64,000 nt of DNA from Stictocephala bisonia. Lineage: Eukaryota; Arthropoda; Insecta; Hemiptera; Membracidae. The stretch spans positions 744,001 through 808,000 of the forward strand of contig JAQJVL010000152.1 in assembly GCA_035578905.1 (NCBI GenBank), read 5' to 3'. The notes beneath the pieces were generated by a model that saw only the letters and a program-made list of their open reading frames with translations, searched no databases and was not told the DNA's origin. The translations under genes and the position numbers were made by a program. This document shows, piece after piece, positions 25,101 through 37,100 of the stretch. Positions within the stretch are counted from its first letter, which is position 1; each line of letters opens with the position of its first letter.

Positions 25101-28100
25101 AGTTGATTCATGAAGAATCGGAAATAAAAGTATAATTATCAAAAACTCATCACATATTTGTTTTTCATTCAGTTTGTTTTCCTAACTTTGCTTGAAAAGA
25201 TAAGGTTTATTAAAAGGTTTTCGTTATAAAAATAGCTTGCTTTACATAACAAATGAAACGTCAATTTAAAATTAATTAAATTGTCCAAGTTTATTTTTTG
25301 CATATTTTAGTTTATTTATAATTTATTGCTGCATGTTATTTATAATTTGTTAATTTTAGTTGTTTGGTTAGTGTAATATTTACTTCATTTTTCACTGTAT
25401 TTATTTATTAGCCCTTTTGTGACAAGTCATTTTAAAGCTACAGTAGACTCTCCTAACCGGCCACCTATCAGCCGGCCATCGCTTTAACCAGTCCCTTTTT
25501 CCATTATAATGACTTTTTTAACTGGCGAGTTTTCGACGAGAAGTCACTTTAACCGGTCGTGATCAGCCTAAAATGGATGGCGGCAATATTTGTAATATTT
25601 ATGATTCATGCAGACTTGTCACAAGGTGTTAACTATTGTCTGCTTCATTCCTTTAATGACATATACCTATTTTTACAACTGTCTGTCTAAGAGTTTCTGT
25701 GGTGTGTTGATCTTTACTGTTTATGCAAATATAGGTAATCTTTGTTTAAATCGTTTGTCTTTGTGATAAATTGAGTGTTTTGTGAATATACTTCCTAAGG
25801 TGAGCAGCAGATTCTTAATTATTTATTACAAAACATCAATTTTACAACTTATTCACTCAACTGACAAGTGAAGCTTTAAATTAAAAAATTTTAATTTTCT
25901 GCCGAAAACTTGGAAAACTGTAATGGCTGTGTAATTTTTACGTTATGTCTTATAAATTTAGCATTAGATAAACTGTAATTTAAAGATTTTTTGAGCTCCT
26001 CGGTTTAACCGGTCTAACCAATATCCAGGCCAGGCCCACGGTTCCAAGGTACCCGGTTAAGACAGAGTCTACTGTACTGTTACTTATTTGTGGTGGTTTA
26101 ATTTTTACATCAACTAACATTTTCATTTCACATTAGCTTTTATATAATTTCCTCAATCTGATTACAATCTTTTTATTCTTATACTTTTTATCATTTTAAT
26201 TTATCATTTTTGTGTCAGTTAATATTTTTTATTCTTTCTAAATTTTGTTAAATTTCTTTAATAACAGAAAAAATAAAATAATTTTGATTAGTCAATAGAA
26301 TATTTTTTCTACACACTACCGTTACAAAGTAAGGTCGTAAATTTTTTAATTCAAGTATAGCTGTACATTATTTTTGTTTGTGTTTAGTTTCAGAAATGGA
26401 TATAATTGTTTATATTACATTTTAACATATGTAATAATTGTACACGAAATAGTAACAATTTATAAAAAATGGAGACCAGAAAGCCTTAACATTTTTCATA
26501 ATTGATATTTACAATACACAGTTCACGTCTTTTTTAATTTGCTCTTTTAAGATAGTTTTGTCTTTAATTAGAGTTTGGATTATGATTTTTTTAGATTGAG
26601 GAAGAAGTACTTGAAACAGTGTAGCACTATCATATAATACCTATATATTGTATGTGTTTTTTCTTGTAATAAAATGAACAGCACATTTTAGTTTTGGGCA
26701 TAGTTAAATTTTTAGGCTATTAAAGTCTTTCTTGTTTTGGTATAAAAGTATTAACTACATCAGTGATCTTAATGCTGCCAAAAAAAAGTACTACGCCCTT
26801 TTTGAAACACATCTCAGTTACGGCATTGCTATATGCAGAGCCACTAAAATAATCAATTTGCAATGATTCCTTGTAATTTAAAAGAAAGTTATAAGAACTC
26901 TAAAAGGCCTACAACCCATGGACAGCTGCCGGGAAGGATTCAAAGAACTCCGCATCTTGACGGTTGTAGCCTTATTCATCCAGAAAGTGGTTCTGTTTGC
27001 TGATGGGGAATAATTTCCCTCAGAGGGCAGACAGCCACAATTATAACACACGACATGCTGCAAATTGAAACCTGCCAGCATACCATATCTCACTGTTTGA
27101 GAAAAATCCAATGCACATGGGATGCAAGTTGTACAACTTACTACCAGCCGAGATTAAGACTGAAGGCGAGATTGACAGAAGGGAAAGAACCTGAAGTTAG
27201 CATTAAATACATGGTTGGTGACCAGGCCATTCTACACGCTGGAAGAATTTCTGCAGGGGGATAACTGACATATAACCAAGAACATTTCAATTCTCTTTCT
27301 AATTTTCCTTTTCCAGTAAAATATTGACGCCATTACTTTTCTTAATGAAACTGTGAATAAAGAAATGTTTACTATGATTAAGTTAGGTGTGAGAATGAAG
27401 GCTTAAATAATCCCAAGTTCACTTTGTAAATGAAGATATTTCACTTTTGGCACTATAATTAAATGTAAGGAATAAATACTACTGACACACTGACAGTACG
27501 TTATGGCCTGTATTGGCCAGAGGCATTGTGACACTTGCCTGACTGTGGGCAGCAGAACAGTTATTTTTATCTAGATTTAGGTCATGGAAATGGACACGAA
27601 ACATAATGATCACCATCTGTCAATCTTGCCACAACTGTAAAAACATATAGAACTAATAACAAGCAAAGCAATTCCGAAAATGAGCTACAATTGATTTAGG
27701 CCACTACATACTGAGATAAAATTACAACCTATAGGCCAAAATAAATCTCAAATTCCTAAGTTTAACCCAGGAAATATCACACCAGCCTTTGCAACAGAAA
27801 TCTACAAAACTAGCCCAACAAATTTGCAAGAACTAAAAGACAGAATTATTGGAACTGCTAAAAAGTTAATCTCGATAAAGAAGGTTAAAAAATGTAATTG
27901 TAATAAAACTGAAGATATGCTGAGAGATAAGTCTAACATCCAGGAACAAAAGAAATTCTTTCATAATGATGAACCTTATCAACAGTTATTACTCAAAATG
28001 GAGGAATACTAAGCTAGTTCAAACACATCCTTTCCAGAACAAATTATAAATCTAAGACTAATCCTTAGTCATTATAGAATTTGTAATATAGAAATTGTTT

Positions 28101-31100
28101 AATTTTTAGACTTTAAAAGGCACATGATTCCATCAACTGTGAAGCTCCTTCAATTTTTTAAAGAGCAGAGCCTGAACCTAAAACCTTTAGAATTGATGAA
28201 GGAAACACTACTTACTAATAGTAAAGCAAAAGTAATATTTATGGGAGAAATTGTGAACTAATTTAAATAAAAACTGGAATTAGACAAGAAGATGGTATTT
28301 CTCCATAAGTGTTTAACTTTGTTTTAGAAAAATAAATCCATGAATGGTGAAAACAAAAATTAAAGTGAATCAAACCATCAAATTTGGTAGAACCAATATT
28401 ATTAAAATCATCTATCTTGCTTTTGCTGCTAACTTTGTATTTTCAACTTGAGAAAGTGTCCACTGTTAAAAAACAAAATGAACAAAAAGAAGTAGCAAAA
28501 AAACTGCCTTTATAATCAACATAAAACATTTAATTTTATTAAAAAAAAAAAACATTTAAGTGTGAAAAAAATCAGACATGATATTACAAGTAAATGAACC
28601 AGACTTATGTAGGGATAAAAATTAAGTATTGAAAAGTAAGATTGACATCAAACAAATTCAAAAAGCTAAAGAAAGATGATCTGAAAAATATTAGATCCAT
28701 TAAGTACTGAGTTCCAAACCACAGCCTTAAAGTAATAAGGAAGAAAGACGATTACATTGTGCATAACACCTGACAGTCCGGGGTTGCGCATGCACAGCAA
28801 GTTTTACTGGAGGAGGTCAGTACGTGTGGCGATACAGAGAGTGCTCTGGACGGTGGGCAAGCATCTCACGGGGACAGGACATCGGGCCTACAAGACTTTG
28901 ATAAGTCATAGTTGTAATTAGAGGAAAAGAGGATTCACTTAGAGGTTAATGAGGAAAGAGGAATGGGTTAGCACCTTTTAGCAGCCCATGACATAGTCTG
29001 AACGAAGGACTTGTTGCTTAAATATCACAATCTCATTCCGTGCCCTAGACTGTTTCGATTTCTTAATTCCACTCTCAATAACAAATCAACCCTATTAAAA
29101 AGAGAAAGTTCTTTTAGGCACCTTACGATAGACTTCCACAAGGCTCTGATTTTACTGATCTTTTCTTTAATGCGTGCATTGCTGACATTTCTACCACACA
29201 GTCAATAATATAATATATATATATATGAAGACGATTTTGTCCTCATATCTAACCCAAGGATGTACAAAAAAATGATGTATAAGAACACTTATAGTTGATC
29301 TTGCCATACTTGGCAATTATTTTAACATCGAAGCTATAACAGAAGTAGCCTGCTTTTATTTGAGTACTAGCTAGGGAAAAAACAATATTTCTGTTTCAAC
29401 GGGGTGGGCTGAAACAAAACCAGCTTCCACATTCTTTAGAGTCAGCTTAGTTTGATCTCCGTTTTAAAAGTCATTTTCAGAAACTGCAGTTAAATGAGAA
29501 CCAGAACTAACATTGTACAACAACTTCCTGGATCATCATAGGGGTCAACGCACAAGTCCTGCATACTTCACCACCTCCAATCCTGCTCTGATCCATTGCT
29601 AAATATTGTGTTGTCTTGTGATTTAACTAACAGTGTTTATGTAAGAGTGGTCAGTGTTAGGACTATCAGCGGTTACCTTATTGCCCCTCCTCCATAGCTT
29701 CTTGTGCTGTTCAACATAGCTCCTCTTGAAATACTTTGAAAAAAATGCTATACTCAAGGAGTTTATAAAGATCTGGAATTGTATTTCACAATATTTTGCG
29801 CAATTTAAACCTAGAAAACCACCTCTTCAACTAGCTCAGTTGAGTTCTCATCAAAAACACTGGGATTTAAAATGTAATTTGTCAGAACAAGTTTCTAGTA
29901 CCAGACAATATGATTGTTACAGGAGGAATGAACCTACCTCGTAAGGAATTGACTATTTGCTATGAATCACATAGTTAATAAGTTAGTACTGATAAGTTTT
30001 TATTGTTGACCTCTTTTTTTCTTTAATTAATTCATTTTTTGTCCAACAAGAACAAACCATACAATATATGTACATATTAAAAACTCACCAACTCAGCTGA
30101 TATGTCACATAATTTGGAGTAATAAGGTACACGTTGATTGAGGTTGTAGTTAACTAAGTAACATAATTAATATCTTTATATTCATAACAGTTGTTCTTAA
30201 TCAAATGATAATATTGCAAACACATATTAAAAAAATTTAAAAAAATCATTGATTCAATTTTAGATGGAGGGAGTTTATGGATTATTAAACTCAGTTTTAA
30301 AGAAATGTCTTATCATAAAATTCTAACTTGAAAAACCACCCACAAATTTTAAAATATCACTCAACAATTTATGAGATAGTCCATCAGGCTGTTTTTAATT
30401 TAACTTTGATGAGTCATGACTGGCTATTTCTATTACAGTAGAGTCCCGCTAATCTGAATTTCAGTAATCCGAAAATCTGCTTAATCCAAAATAGAAATTG
30501 GCTAAAGATTTTGGGAAAATATAAATGCAGTTAACGTAAGACCCACTACTTTAACAACTAAACTGAGTATTATGTAAACACATGAGTTCGAACTGTTGAT
30601 GCGAGACTAAAATTGGGAATATAGCGCGAGAACGTCAGATATATGCAATCCACTTCCTTCAGCTGCAGATGCTGTCAGCCATGTTGGTTTTAATCCCATA
30701 TAAACAATGTTATTTGCAAATCCATATTTTTTCGTTATTTATTGACGAACATTTGTGTATTAAGTGTCATTTTAAACGTTATATTGCTCATTGGGTTTGC
30801 TTTGAATACATACGCCTAGTTTTGAAAAATAGGTGAAAATAAAAACTTCAAACTGAATATTGTTGTCTATAAAACTAATTAGGACTTCTCAAAGCAATTC
30901 CAACATTCAATTTTATTCTTGATCAAATGCAATTCGTTTGGAAATAATCCGTTTAAAAATAACTGTTTAGTTTGGATACACATGATCGTATGTCCGGTTC
31001 GAAAATAAGATTGTTCTTATGGGATTAAAACCAACATGGCCAACAGCCTCTGCAGACTCTCAAGTGGTCTAGTGGCAAATGTAATGTAAAAATGTAAAAG

Positions 31101-34100
31101 GGTGTTCTAAGAAAATCTGTTTAGACAGAAAAATTCGGTAATCCGAAATGGGGTCCCAATTATTTATGATTATCGGGACTCCACTGTACATCTTCTTTTA
31201 TGAGCTAAAAGCTCATTACCATAGTAACTTATGTCTATTCAATCTATGTTTAAAAATGAGTTAAATAACCATCAACTAAATGAAATTGTTACTTTGATTT
31301 TATAGCTGGATACAAATTGTCAGAGACCAGCTATAAATCCATCTGCAGGAGATAGTTCGTCGCAGCCATTTGTCACTAGGACTCCCAGTGTCCTTTTTCC
31401 TTCGTCCCAAATAAGAAATCCAAATGTACCAGTTTTCCCTAGACAGAATCCAAATATACCAGTTTATCCTGGACAGAATTCAAATGTACCTGTTTTTCCT
31501 GGACAGAATCCAAATATACCAGTTTATCCTGAACAGAATCCAAATGTACCAGTTTTTCCTATACAGAATCCAAATGTACCTTTTTTTCCTGGACACACTT
31601 CAAATGTACCAGTTTTTCCTGGGCAGAATCCAAATATACCATTTTTTCCTGGGCAGAATCCAAATATACCAGTTTTTCCTGGACAGAATCCAAATATATC
31701 AGTTTTTCCTGGACAGGTTAGAATTGAACTTCAACTAGTTGTAATTTTATAATGATATAATATCTAACCCTCTCCCTAATGTACCTAATTGAGCCGTTGA
31801 TTTTTATGCTGACAAAGGTAAAAATCTTTTTTGTTTTGGCTTTTATTTGATGAGAAGTTTTTTCCATACTCACGTATATATTTACATAGTTGAAATTATG
31901 AGCAACCCCTGTTTTTGGCAAATATATTTCAACATTACACAATTCAAATTAATTTGATTTTGACGGTAATATAACATGTTCTTTACTATAGGGCAAGTGT
32001 CTGAATTTGTTAGGTTTTGTTTATGACAGAAAAGTACCTTTTTCAAATGTTCCTTTGGTAAAGTTTGAAAAGGGTGAAACAAACTTAAATGTATTACCTT
32101 ATCTTCAGACCATATTCAGCTCCATTAACCCTCGTCTGTGATGGACTGAAAACAAATCCAGTGGCCTTGAAATATCTCCATGATTATTTTACCTCTTTTG
32201 TGTGTGTCAACTTAAAAGGATTTAACAAAAGAATATTTTTTTTAATATTCTTTTGGCAAATCCTGAAAATACCTAAAAAGGTAAGCCTGCCCTCCTGTCC
32301 TGAACAAAACCTAAACAGTACACTGAGTAAGTTGGAATTCATTTTCAGATGTTTGCCTTATTTGCTTTTCTTAACATATTTCTGCTATGAAATGTTTTAC
32401 TACTTAATTTGTTGCTGTACAGTTCATCCAATAATCCAAGCCCAAAATATTAATTCAAATAACTAAAATAATATCTGAGTACATTTTTAATTCATAACAA
32501 ATGCAACCCTAGGTTGGCATGTAAATGTGTGGGTAAGGACTGTTTATAAAGCTTGAACCGAATGAAGATGAACATTTCTGTGACGAGCAGTAAGGAGAAG
32601 TGAATTTAGAAAAATAAAAACAAAGATTGTAGCTCTTTTTTAAAAAAGCAATACTATGCTTATCTACACTTAGTTGCTTGTTTTAGTCCAATTGTGTAGG
32701 AGACATTTAACTGTCCATGATTAGGGAGAGGGTTGATTCTCTGATTTTCTGTTTTATAAACTCAGGGTGCCTGTTAAGTCTGAAAGCATAAGAATTACAG
32801 AGTTAAAATATAGTAAATTTAGCTCTGATACAAGAATATCTAAAAGAAATATAATTAAGGAGATGTCAGTTCAGCTAGCTTACCTTGTTTTAACAAGCAC
32901 AGTGGACTCTCCATAACTCAAACCTCACGGGAATGTAAGTTATATTCAAGTGAATTTTATCTTGTTCTATGTACATTTTTCAAATGATAATCTTTAAACA
33001 TGTCCGCTAATGAAGCTTTCCATTCAGCACATACTTTATTATTTATACTTTTACTACGAACGTTCATAAATAAAATATTCTGTCTATTTTTAAAGTTCTC
33101 TAGCCATCCGCTGCTAGCTTGAAATTTTTCATGGCCCAAGGCTTTTGCAAAACTTTCAGCTTTTTTTCATCAACAGATCTCCTAAACTAACTTGGTTATC
33201 CCTATTCCTTAAACTACTGAACCATACATTGTTCAATATCTGGAAACTCAGCCTCCCTTTTTCTCTTACATTACTCTTACTCTTACATTACTGGCCCGTA
33301 AAATGTGTCAGCCTCGTTTTTCAAAATGGTGCAAAGCTTACTACATGGGATACTGAATTCATCATCATTGTGTTTTTCTTCTGCTTTCTCTCATTTACTT
33401 TCCTTTTATCATCTTTATTGTTACTTGCACTGGACACATACCAAGGAAAAGTAAACACACGAAACAGTGGCTAACTACGATAAGAAACAAAGCATGTCAG
33501 TGTTCTCACAATACATTGGCGTTGTCTGCAACTGCTGTGTACAAAACAACCCCAGACAGATGACTTATAGTTATCTTGAAACACGCTAGTTTATTCCAGT
33601 GATTGTTTGAATTATTGAGGTCCATTGACAAATCTTCAAGTTAATAGAGGTATTAATTCAAAACGTTTCGGCTTAACTACTGTTCTTTGAGTTACTGAGG
33701 TAATTATTTTATACTAGAGGTTTATATTTTATATTACCTTATATTCAGTCAAGTGGCCCAACACGTTGACAGATGGCGACTGGTTTCGACTAACTCATGT
33801 AGACATTTTCAAGCCGAAAATACATAAAATCTTCCCTATTGTGAGGTTGTCAGAAGTCATGAAAAACACTGAACACATACAAACGGACGTAACACAAAAA
33901 ACACAAAGTGGACATTTATTCAATTAAAATGTGGCATAAACACGGTTGGTTCACGGCACTGGTGGGGCAGGTTGCGAGCCTAGACTGACGCCGTGACCTT
34001 GCACAATCTTGCTCCCCCTCCCCCTCTCAAAGTTCTTATCAGGTTCCTTATACTTTGTTATGATTCCCGTGATGTTTGAGGCTGTTTCAAAGAGCAGGTT

Positions 34101-37100
34101 CGATTCAAAGGAGGATTTCGATTAGAATAAACTGGGGTTGTTTTCTGGCCTTGTAAATGTGGTATTCCTCAACCATGTCTAAATATCTACCTCTATCTTT
34201 ATGTATCTGTAATATTTCTAAATTTTTGCCAGAATAATTATGATTTGTATTGATTAGGTGCTCAGCATAGGCAGAGGTTTGTTTTTTTTAGGCAGGTGTT
34301 CTTTGAAACGGGCTTTGAATGAACGATGAACTTTGAATTATATAATTTGGCATATAAAAAAACTCTTGCAGCTCTCACAATTAAGTTTATATACTCCTGC
34401 TGCTATAGTTTTATCTGAAGATGGGGGTTTCCGTTCTTTTAAAGAAAAAAGATTATTTTTTGTTCTGAATGAAAGTTTCACTTCATTTTTGGCCAGTTTA
34501 CTCTTTAATGTGCTACTTAGATTATTTTCAAAATCTGTCGATATGTATATTGTTCTTTTGTTTTTATCTATAGAGGTGGTTTTATTTTTATGGATAAGAT
34601 TATCAATAATGTCACTCTTGTACCCATTAGAGACAACTATATATTTAATGGCGTTCAATTCATTATTATAATCATCTTCATTCATTGGAATAGAGATTAA
34701 CCTATTGACAAAGCTGTGTTAAGCGGCTGATTTCTGGCTATGAGGATGGTGTGAAGTGCTGTGTATTGTCTGAAGTGTTGTTAGTGGGCTTTCTATAAAT
34801 TTTCAATTCAAACTTGTTTATGGTCCTTGAAATGGTCAGGTCTAAAAAGTTAAGTGCTCTGTTGTTCTCTTCCTCTAGTGTTAATTTAAATTGTTGTGCT
34901 TGCAGTTTAAATATACCTCAAACCTTTTTAATTGCCTCTTTGTTCCATTAAACAGTACTATGGTATCGTCCACATAGCAGTAATAAAATATAATTCTGTC
35001 TTTGTGGCGATTATTTTGTGAGAACAAATGTTTATTTTCAATATGGTTCAAAAAGATTTCCGATGAGATATTTGATAGAGGGGACCCCTCAGCTAGACCG
35101 GCTCTCTGTGAATATATTTGGTTTTCAAAAATGAAGTAGTTTTGTTTGAGTACTATGTCAGTTAGCTTTATGAGTTCACAAATCGCCTCTTTACTTAATG
35201 AAGAGTGCTTATCTAAATTATCTTTTAGAATCATTAATGTTTCACTGGGCGGAACATTGTGAATAGATTTTCAACGTCAAATGACAATAGTTATCTTTTA
35301 TTTTGTGTACGAGATCTGAACTGTTTCTGAGGCTGTTGTTATTTTCAATCTTTTATTCCCGTGTTGGGCCTCTTGACTGAATATAAGGTAATATAAACCT
35401 CTAGTATAATTAGACAGTAGTCTGGAGGCAATTCACTATGTAATTATTTTGTCCATTCTTATTTTTGAGCTTTTCTCCGGCTTTTTTTTCCAACTTAGCA
35501 AGGTTTTCTGAAGGGAACAAAATATTATACGAGTTAACAAGGAATTCGAGATACCAAGTTTCAAGTTATTGAGAGTGAACTGTAATTCAACTTCTGGCTA
35601 GATATATCAAGTTCTGATATTGCTCTTGTTTCAGGCTTTAGCAGAGAAGAAAATATTAATGTGCCACGTTTCATTGTTTACTGTTAAAGCCCCAAACAGG
35701 GGTGAAATATCAAAATTTTGTAATTTTTTAGAAAGCTGAATTACTTTCAGTACCAAGTAAGCCAGCTGAAGCTGAAGTGCCTTCTCCTTGATAAATTCTC
35801 AGCTGTAAAGCTCTTTTTACAACAATTAATGTAAACATCATTAAACTTTTAGATATACAAAATTAATGCACAAAATTGCTCTGAACATTTTTAAGTTTTT
35901 AACATATATGAGGTATAGTCAAAAAGTCCCCTTAATTGGTTGAAATATAAAATGTACAAAGTTGAAAACTTACAAACCTATTCTCTTTCAAAATACTGCA
36001 ACAACACTTGCCCCTACGATTATTCAGATGTTCAAGACACTTTTGAAACTTGTTATCTGAAATGTCTTTCAATGCTTTTGTCATATTTTCTCGGACAGCT
36101 GCAGCAAATCGTTCTTCTTTTATTGATATTTCCAGCTGTATGATCAGAAAGAAATCGGCCGGCGGAAGTCAAGGGAGTAGGGAGGATATTCTAGCGTGGT
36201 AACGCTGTGCTTCCCTTGTGGTAGTTACGTACAAACAGCGATCAATGTGCAGGGTCATTGTCATGCAGCAAAATCTATTTCTGTTTAAAGTTTCTTGTTC
36301 ACTTTAAACATGTTCACCTTTGGGAATGAACTCGTAGTGAATTAAACCTTCGTAGTCAAGAGAACCTCCAGCATAACTTTTCCCTTACTTTTGTTCAAGC
36401 AAAATTTTACCCTCCTAGGTGATGTTGTTTTACATTCAGAGGGCTAATGTTTTGTTTGAGGGTCGTACAGAAAACACCAGTAACAATTTTTTCCCAAAAA
36501 AATCACAATCTACAACAGCCATATCAATAAACTCAACAGCCATTGTCAACCGTTGTTTATAGTCTGAAGTCAACATTTTTGGAACCACTTGCAAACAAAA
36601 TCAATGCACATTCAAATGGTCACGAAGAATAGTGTGGACATTTCTATGTGATAAATTTGTCTTGATGTGATTTTATCAATTGTTATTCTTCTGTTTGCAC
36701 AGACAATTTGCTTAGCTCACTCAATGTTGTCATCTGTGGTTCCAGTTGAAGGGTGTCCTCTACGAGGGTTATCTAGATATTCATTTTGGAAACTTTTTGA
36801 CCCTACCTCGTATATTATGTAGTGTTAAGCTGAAATTTGGTCTACAGTGTGTTTTAGTAAACATTTTTTAACTCTATTTTAATTTCAACTTGAAAGTCTT
36901 ATTATGTACCTCTTAGATCCATTTCTCTGTAGAAAATATTTCATATGAAAAATATCAAAAAGGCTTAATATTCATACAAATAAATAATAAAAATGTTAAT
37001 TTTGTGTTTTAGTCCATTTTTGTTTTTTATTTTGTAGTTATAGTAGATAGTGCACACGCAACTCATATAATGACTCTCATTTTGTAGCTTGAACCTCAAG

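Larger units (their letters stand above)
33701..35540 (-). mobile_element. Penelope-like retroelement (PLE), degraded
   Basis: Minus strand, in order: reverse transcriptase, linker, GIY-YIG endonuclease, 3' region with a hammerhead-like core. This domain order (RT before GIY-YIG) defines canonical PLEs. The segment 33701-33766 recurs inverted at 35358-35412 (shared core CTAGAGGTTTATA, then TTACCTTATATTCAGTCAAG). Partial inverted copies at one end are common in PLEs. Confidence 0.75.
32900..35584 (-). mobile_element. pogo-family transposon interrupted by a Penelope-like element
   Basis: The left end CAGTGGACTCTCCATAACTC (32900) and the reversed right end CAGTTCACTCTCAATAACTT (ending 35584) agree at 16 of 20 positions. 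TA follows the right end and CA precedes the left. The transposase relic on the minus strand lies at 32942-33450. The interval from about 33701 to 35540 is a PLE, so that element inserted into the pogo copy. Confidence 0.6.

Noticed and set aside
31424..31738. 104-codon plus-strand ORF (MYQFSLDRIQIYQF...)
   Set aside because: It is the +1 frame of the coding minisatellite and runs past the splice donor. The frame continuous with the other Pat1 exons is the NPNxPVFPGQ frame.
34333..34671. Plus-strand 112-codon ORF
   Set aside because: It is antisense to the GIY-YIG frame of the Penelope-like element, which has recognisable motifs.
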